64,000 bases of DNA from Patiria miniata (taxonomy: Eukaryota > Echinodermata > Asteroidea > Valvatida > Asterinidae): positions 8,928,927-8,992,926 of the forward strand of contig NW_024037063.1 in NCBI RefSeq assembly GCF_015706575.1, written 5' to 3'. Made by a program: the position numbers and the translations under genes. The notes beneath the pieces were generated by a model. The model saw only the letters and a list, made by a program, of their open reading frames with translations. It was not told the origin of the DNA and searched no databases. Below, piece by piece: positions 11,246 to 23,060 of this stretch (the first letter of the stretch is position 1; every line of letters starts with the position of its first letter).

Positions 11246-12890
11246 GATTCAGCTCAAAAGCATTGATGTCCTTTTCAATGTCAGCGTTCATTGTCCACGA
11301 TTATGCTGTGTACATACCGATATGACCAAAGATCGTAGAAGTTGACAGCTTCAGAATATTTTTTTAGCACTACGGCTGCGAAAGGCACATATCATAAACA
11401 TGGCCAGATGGGTGTTTCACTAAACATGAAGTAAAATTGTTAGACAAAATCGTTAATTTTTGGACTTGTTTTGACATTGTGACCGAAAAGGTATTGATGA
11501 ATATAGAATAAACTAATGTGCTTAGCCGGTTTTAAACAAATACGTTTGAAACCGGCTAGGGATCTGGTCGCGGGTAATGGGGTATCATTGGCATCCTCCA
11601 GGCAGTGATCTTTGTGTCATATGCCGCTGTAATGTTTGCAGGAAGACTGGACTCATGATGTCGCACTTGAGTTGGATCAACCTTTCCTTGACCGTTCCAA
11701 CCTCTCTTTTGACCTCCTTGTATAGCTCTGTATGTCTCGTTGTGTTGACATTTCTGACGTTATGCGATGTGTTACCCAATTGTTTGCCGAAACAGCCACA
11801 TTTTCCCTTAGACTTTGCTGGCTGCTTCTTGCAGGTTTTCTTGGACCTTACTGTGAGACTCCTCATAATTATGTTCCATCTCTGTGGGTAATAGCGTTGC
11901 ACAGCAGCAACCTATCTCGGCTCGAAATTAATCAAGGATGTATACGTAACAGTCCCTGAGCTTTACAAGGTCATAGCCCACTCTGATATTTCGTATATTC
12001 TCGAGTTTTGAAAGGGGTTGCAGATAGTCAAATCATGTAATTGTGCGTCCTAAAGAAGCCACAGACTCCTGTCGCCCATACCACGCCAGCCAATATATTT
12101 GTTGTGCCTTTCCTTTGGTGGCATCGATCTTCGAATTCCAGTCCCCAAGAATTGGTGAATAAGCCTATCTTGCTTTTGGATCCCTCACCTGTTTTCACCG
12201 CCACTTATGCGCCCTGCTTGAAACAGAATGTAATCATATGCAGAGGTCATAATGGTGTGATCTCTTGAAAAACAACTATACTTATTGGGATACATCAACG
12301 ACTTTTTTGTTACATGGAAGTGCGTGCTAGCGCCCTTAGCCATTTCACAAAACAGTCATGGATCAAGATAGTGTGCACCGATCGAGGTGGTGAAAACTGG
12401 TAGAAAATTTGAATTGCAGCGTAGGCATTACTTAACTGCCTACAGTTCAGGCAAATAAACTTGCTCTTTAATTCAAAAACTGTGTAATCGTGTTATGGTT
12501 ATTAGCTGGGTTCAAAGGTTATCCTGTTCTGATTCATAAAGATGCATCCGATTAGCACTTAGACTCATAAAAGTTTGAAAATCTTGACACACATCGTGCC
12601 TTAATAGGTCGTGATCCTTGGCTACATGGCATACGTTTAATTGGCTTCTGACTAGCGCCCCTCCAATTGCAAACAAACTGACTTAACCCTAAATGGGCCG
12701 GGGGGCAGAATCCGCCCGCCTCGACTTATTCCGCGATACGTTAGGAAAACACATTTTCCCACCCCGAGCGCAACAATTTTCGGCGCTATGTGCAGTGATA
12801 AGTGAATTTTTAAGTGTTTGATTGGATTGCGGTCATAAATGTGGTGTATATTATGGTATCATACTTAAATACTTCGAGTTGAAGTGTTTT
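11246..12890. other. Unassigned region with one basic, Lys/Arg-rich ORF (11585-11902, minus)
   Basis: The 105-codon minus ORF has a cluster KKTCKKQPAKSKGKCGC and a helical Lys/Glu-rich stretch (LYKEVKREVGTVKERLIQLK). I do not recognise a family. The plus strand has overlapping open frames over the same DNA. It may be a piece of an unidentified transposon ORF. The remaining sequence to 12890 shows no gene or repeat I can name. Confidence 0.3.
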
Positions 12891-12899
12891 AACTTGCCA

Positions 12900-13720
12900 A
12901 TTGATCAGTTTATTAACATTAGTCTATTCGTATTTCGAATTTTATTAGTAATATATTTTGAGCAATCAAGAGTTTTATTATTGAAATTGTAACTATAAAT
13001 GTGTTTGTGGACAAACACCTGCTGTTTCTGATGTTTGAAATGACTCTGTGACGTGATGAACATATGATGATGTCACTTCAAATTTCATCTATAACACATC
13101 ACAGTATACGTACATATCACCTTACAACCAAATTGAACATATTGTTCTGTAGATATTGGTCTTAAATAGAAAATGCCCCTTTAATGTGATGTCAAATGAA
13201 TGCGATAACATCATTTTTAAGTCACTTGAATTTTTTTTATCTATATTACATCCAGCTATGTCTACACACAAACTTTCAACCAAATCGGCCAAATTGTAGT
13301 TCACAACATATAGGCTTTTGGAGAATGCACATTGAAGATTGCGTCACAAGACACTTGATGACCTAATCATGACGTCATGATTCGGCATGCATTTTGAGAT
13401 GACGGCCTAAGTGTGTGCCTAGTTTGCAGTCAATCTAATTGCATTTTATGTCAAATTTTGCAATAAGAAAAACAAAATAAAATTCAAAAATTAATTTAAA
13501 AAAAATCAGTTTATTGATGACGTCATTGTGACGTCACTTCAGATTCGGAATACTATTATCAATAGTTAACCACCCACCAAGTTTCATAACGATGGGGCAT
13601 TCCCTTATATGTGTAAAAAAACACATTTTTGAAGACCTCATGATGACGTCACAAATTTTACGAAATTTTGTGCATAAATATGTGACCTACCAAACCTAAT
13701 ACAAGAAGAATTTGGAATGT
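12900..13720. repeat. Decayed repeat block rich in TGACGTCA/TGATGTCA words
   Basis: TGACGTCA or one-base variants recur at about 13068, 13184, 13371, 13519, 13531 and 13644, with recurring companion phrases ACCAA(A/G)TT.. and CACATTTTTGAAGA/GGCTTTTGGAGAATGCACATT. Spacing is irregular (roughly 110-200 bp). This resembles an old, decayed tandem repeat of the type common in marine invertebrates. No ORF is supported. Confidence 0.5.
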
Positions 13721-14284
13721 ATCATGTTTTTGTGAGGGCCGGCTGGAGGGTGATGGGTGTGAATAAATAAACACACCAACACCTGGGTTCGAGTCACTCC
13801 AAAGATTTTATTCTGTTAAAAGCGAGCGGGTAGCAGGCCAGTGGCAAGGAAGACAGCACGTTGGGGAATTCAATTCAACAATTACCAACAATGACAGAAA
13901 AGGGATAAAAATTAAAGAAAATCAATAAGTAAAATGTAACATCAATCCTGAGGGAGACCCTACTGTACATACAATGTACATTTTAAAAATCTAAGAAAGC
14001 ATTTCATTCATGAGAAAGGATTGTCGAGGTGTGAGACCACAATACCCAACTAAACTGTAAATGTCTTCCAGAAACACATAATTTGTATGTGTTTCTGGAA
14101 GAATTTCTAAATTGACAGTGATGACAGGGAATTAATTCATTCTGCCATTAAACAGTAATAAATTAAGCTATACAGCAGGTAAAGACTGTGAATCAAGTAC
14201 CTACTAGCAAGGGATTTCTCTCTTTAGACAACGCGCTCAGTGAATTTTCTGGGTATAATTTACCTGCACAACCTAACACCCTAG

Positions 14285-14655
14285 TCACACTAGAGGCGGA
14301 ATAATAATAATCGGCATTTAAGAACGCTCTTTTTAGTACACTAAATCACAGCGCTTACAGTATTATTATTACCCCTGATCATTGGGCCAATTTAACATTC
14401 CAAATACCATCTCAGCTCCCTGGGGAGTATACAGCTCGATGCTGCCTGTTAGGCGCAAGCAAGCTAAATCAATCACATAACCATCTCTGCCCTCACAGGT
14501 ACCCATTTACTCCTGGGTGGAGAGAAGCAATGAGTGACAAAGTGCCTTGCTCAAGGGCACACGCACCATGACCCCGCCAGGACTCGAACCCACAACCTGC
14601 AGCTTAACCCACAGACCACGAATCAGTGCCCTTAACCACGAGGCCACAGCACTCC
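14285..14655 (-). mobile_element. tRNA-derived SINE (DeuSINE/V-SINE-like body)
   Basis: Reading the minus strand: an A-box-like TGGCCTCGTGG (plus 14636-14646) and a B box GGGTTCGAGTCC (plus 14579-14591) at tRNA-like spacing. They are followed by the conserved-type body CCTTGAGCAAGGCACTTTG, then AAATGGGTACCTGTGAGGG, and a tail with GCGCTGTGATTT and ATTATTATT. A second SINE with the same TTGAGCAAGGCACTTT core lies at 20031. It is not a tRNA gene, because the acceptor stem and anticodon arm are not preserved. The superfamily name is from memory of the central word. Confidence 0.8.
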
Positions 14656-15000
14656 ACGAATGAGCCGGAATGCCGTCGGAATGAAAATTCTTTGTGAAAT
14701 GAAATATTCGGGCCCATTCTTGTGGCCGGCCCAAATGTTTTGCTCATGCTCAAAACTTTCGAGGTGCATTCGAAGTGGAGAAATATCGAACGGCATTCGA
14801 AGTGTACTCTAACTGCACTCTGACTGCATTCTACATATTCTTACGGCATTCCAACAGCATTCGAAACATTCTGATCCCATTCGAGGGAGAATCGAAAGGC
14901 CAAGCCACTTCAAATCCTGCCAGAATGTCCCGAATGCGCCTCGAATGAGCCGGAATGCACCTGGAATGCATCTCGATTGCTGCCGGAATCTATTTCGATA
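14656..15000. repeat. CATTC/GAATG-dense block
   Basis: The pentamer GAATG or its complement CATTC occurs well over a dozen times in about 340 bp, spaced roughly 10-30 bp. The phrase CGAATGAGCCGGAATGC occurs at about 14657 and again near 14943. The block ends where M2 copy 3 approaches. No ORF is maintained. It could be a small satellite-like or MITE-like element. Confidence 0.6.
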
Positions 15001-15114
15001 TTAATCTTAAAAGTGTTGGTCACCTATAGTTTGCGTCTTAGATTCTTGCTTTTCTTTTGCAGCATATTTGTAACACATTTATCTGGCTGTCTGGCATGCT
15101 ATCAAATGTTTCCT

Positions 15115-15570
15115 ACTAAAGTAGAATGTGAAATGCCTTAATTGAATCGGTGACAGTTAAAGGACGAAGACCTGTATTTCTTCTTTAATTTGCATGATTA
15201 TAGTTTCCGTATTGCCGAAGTATATATCACTATTAAAGCGATTACATTTACCATTGGCGAACTGCATATTTTATTAGTCAAGCAGTGTAAGCCTATACAT
15301 GTACGTCAGTGTAAGCTTTAAGATCAAAGGTGAATAAATTTTCATTGAAAAGCTGCAGGGCTAACAAAAACACGGTAAACACTTGAAATCGCGTCATTTG
15401 ATAAGGACTGGTCAGCTTTGTAAACCGATCTTTGCATCCCGCATGGAGGATAAGACCAAACAAAAACTCGAACGTCAGTGTGGACTTTTGAGCATCTTGG
15501 GAAAACCCAGATGTATTCGTGCAGTCCTACTTTTTATGTATATCAATGCGCCATTAACCATGAATTAAAA
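15115..15570. repeat. Composite block M2, copy 3
   Basis: Matches 7985-8485 and 9955-10535 in the same orientation. It is followed after about 550 bp by M0 and then M3 (16121-16720), which extends the block order to M2-M0-M3. Confidence 0.75.
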
Positions 15571-16120
15571 CAAAAAGCTTCTTATTTTATATCAATATAC
15601 AATATGAATAATTATTCATAGATTTATTGCGACTAGTTGAATAAACGAAATACGAAAATGCATGATTTGTTTCATTTTGTGCAATCTGCTTACATGGCAG
15701 AACGTTAAAGTCGCTTGTGAATCAATGACTCGCAAGATGAGAGTCGATGCCATATGTCAACATTGATCGAGAGATTAATTTGCATATAATGAAATTTGAT
15801 CAAAAGGCAACCTCGTCCCAAGAACTTACTCTATTTTCAACCTGGTTTTCAATAGTAAGGCCTGAGATGGGAAGTTGCTTCCTGTAGTCTGATTCGATAG
15901 TGCAATTAGCAGGTGATGATAAATCAAGTACTTGGTGTTGTTATTACCTACGTGTACGTGTTTTCACGTTCATTTTAATTATTACGTCAACACATTTTCA
16001 TAAAATGTTCCTTTCCAATTCGCTCATATTAACATGAAATGTGATATTGGCTGTATAAGATTGTAACATTTTAACTTTGAAAAGATAAACGTGTTTTCGT
16101 AACTCACGTCGCGACGAATT

Positions 16121-16445
16121 GATACTGTTTTAACCCCAGTCACCACATACAAAACAAACGCTGATGTGAAGCGCAGGGAGAGACCAATCTATTCTCATCT
16201 GCATACGTATCAAAAATGTTGGATATATGCAAATGATCCAATACCAGGGGGAGAGAGCAGATAGTGATGGGAGCGTATTACTTGGAACCCTGGGAACGAG
16301 GTTGGTCAAATGGTCATTAGATTGGTTGACGTGGCAGCAGTTCCATCTTGGATGTCTCTGAATTAATCGAAACTTAACTTTAAGTTTTGCTTCTTCCATT
16401 GTTAATTTCTTTCTTTTGCGTTTAAGGTTCATGTCGAGATCTATA
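16121..16445. repeat. Composite block M0, copy 2
   Basis: Matches bases 1-310 with the same orientation and order. Its 100-codon minus ORF is not conserved as a protein in copy A and is taken as chance. Confidence 0.75.
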
Positions 16446-16529
16446 TACTAGAAAAAAGACCATATAGGCTCTATCGGTAAATATTCCATGACAAAGGACA
16501 TTACATTGTACTAAGTCCGAAGATTTGAC

Positions 16530-16720
16530 ATGTTAACGGTAAGCACTATAATTATTAATAATTTTCCAACATGGCGCAGCAAGATATCATATCCATTGGA
16601 GCGAAGTTGAGGGTAGTATATTCCAAACGCACGGAGATTATTCCGAAACACATGCATATTCATTGTTAACACCCAATCAGAGTTGTTTGAGTATTCGCAG
16701 AGCGCATGCTCGACACTGGG
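16530..16720. repeat. Composite block M3, copy 3
   Basis: Shares landmarks with 10590-10765 and with bases 340-400, including GTAAGCACTATAATTATT, ATTCCAAACGC and AACACCCAATCAGAGTTGTT. Confidence 0.65.
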
Positions 16721-17079
16721 AACGAGGTTGGATCTCGACTGACCCGTCAACAGTGTTTTCAGGTTGTCGATTTAAGTGCGTAAGGAGTACAGCTGGGCGA
16801 CATTTTCAAGATGACAACCGCCGTTTTATACGCTAAAGGAAAAGAATGGAAAACTTATTCATGATCTTATGAAAATAATTTAAATGCCGTAACAGCTATA
16901 AAAAATAAGCAAAGATAAGCTCACTATATGATCAAGTACATTTTTATCATGTATTAGTATGTACTGCTGTTGTATTGAATGAGTGCGTTCGATTTTATGC
17001 ACAAAAATTAACGGAAGTTGCGGTAGGAGCCTAAGTCCGCCCTCTTTGTTCTTGACGTTCTTCACTTCTTCTTACTTAA

Positions 17080-17260
17080 AGCCCGGTTCATACTCGGCGC
17101 GAAAGCGAAAGCGAACGCGAATTTGGGACGTCACGGCGAGTATTTGTGCTGCAAATTCGTAAGAGTTGAACATATTTCAACTTGGGCGAATTTCGCAGCG
17201 AATGTTTCATGACGTCAAATTCGCTTCGCATTCGCATTCGCGTGGAGTATGAACCGGGCT
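17080..17260. mobile_element. Small MITE with AGCCCGGTTCATACTC inverted ends
   Basis: The 181-bp element begins AGCCCGGTTCATACTC and ends with the exact reverse complement GAGTATGAACCGGGCT. GC-rich GCGAA/TTCGC words continue the inversion inward on both sides (GCGAAAGCGAAAGCG versus CGCATTCGCATTCG). It has no coding capacity. The clean 16-bp inverted ends identify a non-autonomous DNA transposon. The target duplication is unclear. The flanking minus ORF (17088-17516) is a shadow of this element. Confidence 0.8.
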
Positions 17261-17548
17261 CCAGAGGGGAGTGAAAATCCTGTTCGCGTTGCGTCAGCTT
17301 TTCGTCATTCCATACCCGTTCTCGTTTCAAACAACACGAGAACGGGGTTTCAAATATGGCATTTGTGGGGCATGTGTTGCCTAAAGTGTAAGTGGTATAT
17401 TTAGGTTTTTTTTTACATGGAACATGACTTTGCTCATTTTTGACAATTTTGCATTGGATTTTAGGTCGGACTCTCTTGGATTGGTCTCCTATTGGATCGG
17501 ATACATCATTCAACACCTAAACATTGAGTGCTAAGGCAGTGCAGCAAG

Positions 17549-17603
17549 ATGTCAGAACAGGATGGACAGGCGGCTGCAGAATCATCGTCCTCGTGGCACG
17601 ACT
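17549..17603 (+). CDS. Weak candidate first coding exon
   Basis: An ATG with A at -3 opens MSEQDGQAAAESSSSWHD, followed directly by a GTAAGT splice donor at 17604. The peptide is acidic and Ser/Ala-rich, like many disordered N-termini, but it is too short to identify. No matching acceptor or second exon could be found by eye downstream. It could equally be chance. Reported because it is one of only two places in the window with a start and consensus donor that are not inside a recognised transposon. Confidence 0.2.
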
Positions 17604-17899
17604 GTAAGTCCACACATTGTCAAATATTACCATGCACTAGTAGTAACAATCTTGGTGTTCGTAGTCCCATTCAATTACCCCTTGATTCATGTAATAACAT
17701 GCCTAATATCACTTGCACTGCCCAAATTCCTGCTGCCGCCAACCATAATGGGTCTTATGCCAACCTTAGAGTCGGCCATATTGAATTGAAAGTGAGGTAA
17801 AATCTTCATTTTTGGAACTTGCGAAGAGATATGCAAGTAAATTACTAATTAATTCAAGTCTGATTCAATTAATAAATTAAAATTCGTAACTAAACATTC

Positions 17900-19300
17900 T
17901 CTGATGTTTTAAGCCAGATTAAAAAAAAAAAAAAAAAGTAAAATAAGGCTGCATAAATAGTCTGGCGCCATCCCATTCAACGGTTAAATATTTATGAAAC
18001 TCATTCAGGGAACTCGACAAAAATGGCTAACTCGTGCACAAAAAACATTAACCTTCCTTTTTTACCAGCTGTATTCAGGCCTCAGGGGTATCTAGTCAAA
18101 TGCATTGCCTGTAAAGAGAAACCATGGAATAGAACTTATGTACTTCTGTCAATACTCTGTCAGGAGTCAGCAGCGGCTACTATTGGCACAGCTGAGAAGA
18201 ATAAGGAGTTCTCGCTTGTACTAGAGGGCAATCAAACGGCTGCCTGCAAATCCTTAGTCTATGTAATAGACTAATTAATTATGCAACTGGACAGCGTATG
18301 ACCTCGAGAAACTGACCAACCAGCAGGCGGTTTTCAAGTTGTTGCATTACAAAAACGCGGCATCGAAATTGCCCAATCACAATCTTAGTCCTGATTTCGG
18401 AAAAAAAGACGTCACGCATGCTTAGATATATCAGGCGTTAGACAGGAGACTGGGCTCAGTGGATAATGGGTGATACTCAGATTAGTAAAATCCTCTGCTC
18501 TGCATGTGCAGTAACACAAATTCCAATGACAAACGTTGGCCTCCGACACCCTAATCATGTCCTAGAGTTACTTACCGAGAAATATCATTTATAATTGATA
18601 ATTGATTATCATTTGAAACACACATTGTATGTTTTGCTAGGCACACAGGCGTGTAGTGGGCTGATGCACTCCCCCCCCCCAAAAAAAAAGAAGTTTACAA
18701 ACTACCACTAAGCTTTGAGTTGTCCCCTGAAAAAGGAAAATGAGAAGATGGTTTAGATTCTGTTTCGCACTACTCTACAATTTACAAAATCGCCGAAAAT
18801 CATGTGTGTCACCACTAACTATAAAACTCGGATTTTAAAGTAATAACCACTGTCAAAAAATAAAACTGAGGTACAAACAGAAAGAAGTGACGAAGAGAAA
18901 CAAGAAAATAATTCACCAATTAATTGTATCACAAAATTAGACTATTTACAATATTTACAAAGATCCGGAGTCTTGGATTAAATTCTCATAATCAATTCTA
19001 TTTAGAAGTTTCACATTCTACTTCAGCACTTCAGCCCACAAATTCAATTTATCACGTACAATTAGAACAATTCACAAATATCAAGCAATTTAAGCCAGGG
19101 CAATATTTAACAAAACAGTTTGAGCTACATCTTTTGAAGTAAATAGAGTATGGGGTTTATTTTCGTGAGGTTGTAGACGGTGCCTTGAGGAACATTTCTA
19201 ACGGAAACAAAACCGTTTGACCTTCACTTCAGTGAAATAAAAGTTGAATAGAACTCTAAATCGAAAGCATTTTACTATATACAAATAAATTATGAAAGTG
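17900..19300. other. AT-rich unassigned sequence
   Basis: Contains A runs at 17919-17938, a C10/A9 junction near 18672-18690 and AT-rich DNA from 18780 to 19140. Open frames at 18023-18274 and 18924-19142 have no recognisable domain or good start context. I see no gene here. Confidence 0.5.
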
Positions 19301-19304
19301 TTGA

Positions 19305-20030
19305 GATAGATAGATTAGATAGATAGGTTTATTAAAAATCACCGTGGCGGCACATGCCGAATTAAGATGACAATACAATGTTGAATCATTAAAAACAAAA
19401 AATCAATTAATACGAAGTTTACACAAACATGCAATAAGATACGGTCCCCATTTAAATAAAAAAAAAACCTTAAAAAGTGTTTATGTTTAAAATACGATTG
19501 ACATTAAAAGATATATATCTGTATCTGTATCAGTTGCTCCAGCTAAACGGTATAATCTGCATCCCGCTATAGTTGGGGCGGCTGTGCTGGAGCTAGTTGA
19601 TTTGGGTTTTGGTTCCCTCCCCAATGACGTGGTCTACTAAGGCTTGTTTAAACTGGTTTAAGTCGGGTATGGTGGTGATAGTGTTAGGCAGGTCGTTCCA
19701 GATGGGGATCGTTGACGGGTAGAAACTGGTGCTATAGAGCTTGGATTTAGCGTTGGGTCGGTGGTATGAAAACCGGTGCGAGCTCCTAAGGCTTTTTGTT
19801 TTGGTCGTGTTTGACTTCAACGAGGCTGTGAGAGATCTTGTACATCATGATTAGTCTAGCTATGGAGCGACGTGTTTCTAGTAGAGGCCAACCAAGCTGG
19901 TTCAACATATCTGTGACACTGGCAAGCCTGGTGAAGTTGTTACAACACATCCTGGCAGCGTATCTCTGGATACCTTCAAGTTGATTTTTTTCTTCCTCAG
20001 TGAAGGTGGCCCAGCCGCAGACACAATACG
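19305..20030 (-). mobile_element. 3' part of a CR1/L2-like LINE (same element as 20784-23060)
   Basis: The minus strand reads YCVCGWATFTEEEKNQLEGIQ, then RYAARMCCNN and SVTDMLNQLGWPLLETRR, then SFYPSTIPIWNDLPNTI. These are the ordered motifs at the C-terminus of CR1/L2 LINE polymerases. The coding end is near 19597. A 3' UTR follows with GATACAGATACAGATATAT (about 19510-19530), an AATAAA and finally a (CTAT)n-type tail at 19305-19330. At least one frameshift separates the two coding stretches. The part joins the upstream LINE across the SINE insertion at 20031-20783. Confidence 0.85.
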
Positions 20031-20435
20031 TGGGGCGCTGTGGTCCAATGGTTACTGTTTTCGACTCGTGTGCCGTGGTGCATAGGTTCGAATCCTGACC
20101 GTGGGAACATGGTGCTTGTGCTCTTGAGCAAGGCACTTTACAATTATTGCTTCGTCCTTCGGATGGGACGTAAAGCCGTAGGTCCCGTGTGTTGTGTAAT
20201 GCACGTTAAAGAACCCAGTAACACTTATCGCTAAGAGAAGGGGTTTGCCCCGGTGTTTCTGGCAGTGGCTGCAATATGCGCCGCAGTACCTTGTAAACCA
20301 TTATAAGGTGCTAAATAATTGGTCTTATATTTCTCATAAACTTTATTTACCTTTCTTTAATAATTGACATAATTTCCAGCGCCTTGGGTACCTAATTGTT
20401 GGTAGATACGTGCGCTATATAAGACTCCGTTATTT

Positions 20436-20466
<31 letters not shown>

Positions 20467-20480
20467 TATTACTACTATTA
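20031..20480 (+). mobile_element. tRNA-derived SINE inserted in the LINE
   Basis: Starts TGGGGCGCTG with an A-box-like TGGTCCAATGG at 20041 and a B box GGTTCGAATCC at 20085. The body contains CTTGAGCAAGGCACTTTA, GGGACGTAAAGCCGTAGGTCC and GCACGTTAAAGAACCC. The tail reads GCGCTATATAAGACTCCGTT and ends in (TTA)n. The tail style suggests mobilisation by a CR1/L2-type LINE. It interrupts the LINE reading frame between PKLE (right side) and YCVCG (left side), so it is younger than that LINE. Confidence 0.85.
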
Positions 20481-20737
20481 CTGTAATAGGGCGACAGGTT
20501 TTGCGAACTCCGTCCACAATAGGGCGATACACCTTATTGAGGCGACAAACTAACTGTCGCCCTTTTATGAAAACGACAAGGAATTTTGCTGTCGCTAACC
20601 ATATAGATCGATTCCGCATGGTCCAATTAGTATAAATACTAAATTGCGTGGAAAAAACATAAGGTGAACTTGGGTTAGGTGACAGTTTAGGTTTGTGCAC
20701 AAGTCTATGGGAAAGCCACCCTATTGGGGCAAAAAGA

Positions 20738-20783
<46 letters not shown>
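20481..20783. other. Segment between two (TTA)n tracts
   Basis: A unique 250-bp stretch lies between two ATT/TTA microsatellites (ends about 20480 and 20738-20786). It contains partial inverted words AGGGCGACAG and CTGTCGCCCT. It could be the 3' flank carried with the SINE by read-through, or a second small element sharing the (TTA)n tail. It is part of the material inserted in the LINE. Confidence 0.5.
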
Positions 20784-20787
<4 letters not shown>

Positions 20788-23060
20788 TCTAGTTTGGGGC
20801 GGGCGAGAGACGGGTAAAGTTGGGATTTAACCTTTCTGCTACAGGATTTGAAGTTTCTTCTGATGATGCAAATGGTCTGCCTAGCGTTGTTGGTAATTTT
20901 GTTGATGTGAGACGACCAGCTACAGTCAGCACTCAGGATGATGCCAAGATATGGGTGATTGGTAGTAGTTTGGAGAGGTCTCTGGTTGATTTTATACGTA
21001 CTGATGAGTGTCACACCCTCTGCTTTTTCTAAACCCATGTTGGCAGTCTGTAAGAATCTGGTACTGCTCAATGTGGAACATTATATGACAATGGATGACA
21101 TGCTCAAGACATTTACATACCACAGATGATAGTGATATGGGGTGGTAGTTACTGGGGTCACTTTTACTGCCTTTTTTGAAGACAGGAGACACGTTGGCTG
21201 TAGTCCAGTCATCTGGGAGGTCACCAGATTTTAAAGAATGGTTAAACAGCGCTGCTAGTAGTGGTGCCAACTCCACGCTGCATTCCTTAAGTATTTTATT
21301 AGGAATGTCATCTGGTCCCGAAGCCTTGGATGGGTTCATATCATAAAGAAGTTTCTCGGTACCCTCAGTCACGATCTCAAGTGATTCAATGTCTGGATCA
21401 GACTGCTGTAGATTAGGGAGGTTGGATGTGTTTTCCTCGGTGAAAACTGATTTGAAGAAGGAGTTGAGAATGTTTGCCTTCCCAACTTGGTCTGAAACGG
21501 TGTCAGTGCCATTCTTCAGTGGATGGACGCCTACATTGTCAGTTTGTTTTGATTTGACATATTTCCAGATCTTTTTTTGGTTATGTTGGAGATCTTCCTC
21601 AAGCATACTAGATATATATTGCTGGTGAGCTCTGTTGAGGTCTCTTTTATACATTTTCCGGGCGCTTCTGAACAGTTTGGAGTCCTCAGCAGAGTTAGTT
21701 TTCTTCTGTTTATTATACATACGTTGAAGCTTTCTGCTTTGACGACGGAGCGCAGGAGAAAACCATGGCAAGTTAAATCTCGTTGAGCATTACTTGGATG
21801 GAATGAACTTTTCAGTAAGTGCGTTGAGGGTGTTCCTCAGAACAATCTAATTTTCATTTACTGTCCTTAGATTCAATTCATGGAGGAAATTTTCACCAAA
21901 GTTCTTCAAATCATTACGGAAGTCTTCAAACTTCCCTTTTTTGTACAGAAAACAAATTGCGACGAAATGGTTTGGTAGTTACACCTCCAGCGTTAATCAG
22001 AATTTTCACCATGCTGTGATCTCCACAACCAAGAAGCACCCTAGTGGATTCAACGATGGTGGGGTTGTTTGTCATAAACAAGTCAAGAATACTTTCCTTC
22101 CGGGTGGGCTCAAGAACAAATTGATCTAAGTTGACGGAGTTACAGATGTCAACTAACTTCCTGCACTGAGCAGAAAACTGGGCGCCAACCTTAACCAACC
22201 TTTCGTCCCAATCGATGTCTTTCAAGTTGAAATCTCCTCCCAACCAAATGTCACCTTTTCCTTTGGTTAATTGATGGAGCTTTGAGAGAGATGTATCAAG
22301 TCTATCAATCGGTTCATGAGAGGAGTCTTGGTTGTAGAAAGCCCCCACGTACACCTTCTTCTTAGGTCCACATTCAACGCGAACCCAGATACGTTCAGCG
22401 TCAGAATTTAATTCATATCCGCCAGATGACAGGAGAGGTTTTTGACAGCTATCAAGACACCCCCGTAGTCATCATTACCATCTATTCTAAAGACAGCGTA
22501 CTCTGGTGGGAAAAGCTCAGCATCAAGGATCTTTTCATTTAACCAAATTTATGTGCTAATAAGAATGTCCGGCTTATGTTCATGTAGGATAGCCAAAAGT
22601 TTAGAAGCCTTATTTTCAGACATTGAAAATTGATGTTAATGACAGTAAGCTTCTTCGCTCTGGTGGGTTTCTTAGACTTTGTTTTTGCTGTGTCACGCAG
22701 GGAAGGATTTCTCTTCCTGGTTTTACAAAGCGGTTTGGAGGAAGATGCAGCAAGGGGTTGTACATCACTCAAAGACTGGTCTGAGTCAAGTGGAGTAAAG
22801 GGATTTTCAGTTTCAAAATCATTCACAATACTAAATAGCGAACCAGAAAACTTGGGGTGACCACTTCCATCACAAATCCATGAGGTACTAAAAGTAGCCA
22901 ACAGGTTGTAAGTTTTACTACTCATGTTGATGCAAGCGGCATGATTCCATTTTTCACACTCTTCACATTGGATACCCTTCTCTGGATAATAGCCTACTTC
23001 CTCTCCACAAACACCTCACGGTGCAGGGGGGTCATCAAGCGAATAGTTTAATGGAGGGCC
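20784..23060 (-). mobile_element. 5' part of a CR1/L2-like LINE with PHD finger, endonuclease and RT
   Basis: Minus strand, in order: a PHD-type zinc finger (CGEEVGYYPEKGIQCEECEK, then WNHAACINMS and WICDGSGHP, about 22860-23010); a basic linker ending AKKLTVININFQ; APE-type endonuclease motifs (GGDFNLKDIDWDERL, PTRKESILDLFMTN, GCGDHSMV, about 22000-22350); then an RT entry (KASGPDDIPNKILKEC, DDWTTANVSPVFKKGS, HGFRKSRGCDT, 20992-21771) and a thumb segment with YLGIILSADCSWSSHI. The RT core with the catalytic YADD is missing between HGFRKSRGC and the thumb, so an internal deletion is likely. Several frameshifts and stops are present. PHD fingers are known from CR1/L2-type elements. Confidence 0.88.

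Noticed and set aside
17088-17516. 142-codon minus ORF
   Set aside because: Spans the 17080-17260 MITE and has no domain; judged a shadow.
20031-20110. A functional tRNA gene at the A/B boxes
   Set aside because: No acceptor-stem pairing or anticodon arm is kept and the sequence continues into a SINE body and (TTA)n tail. The same applies to 14580-14650.
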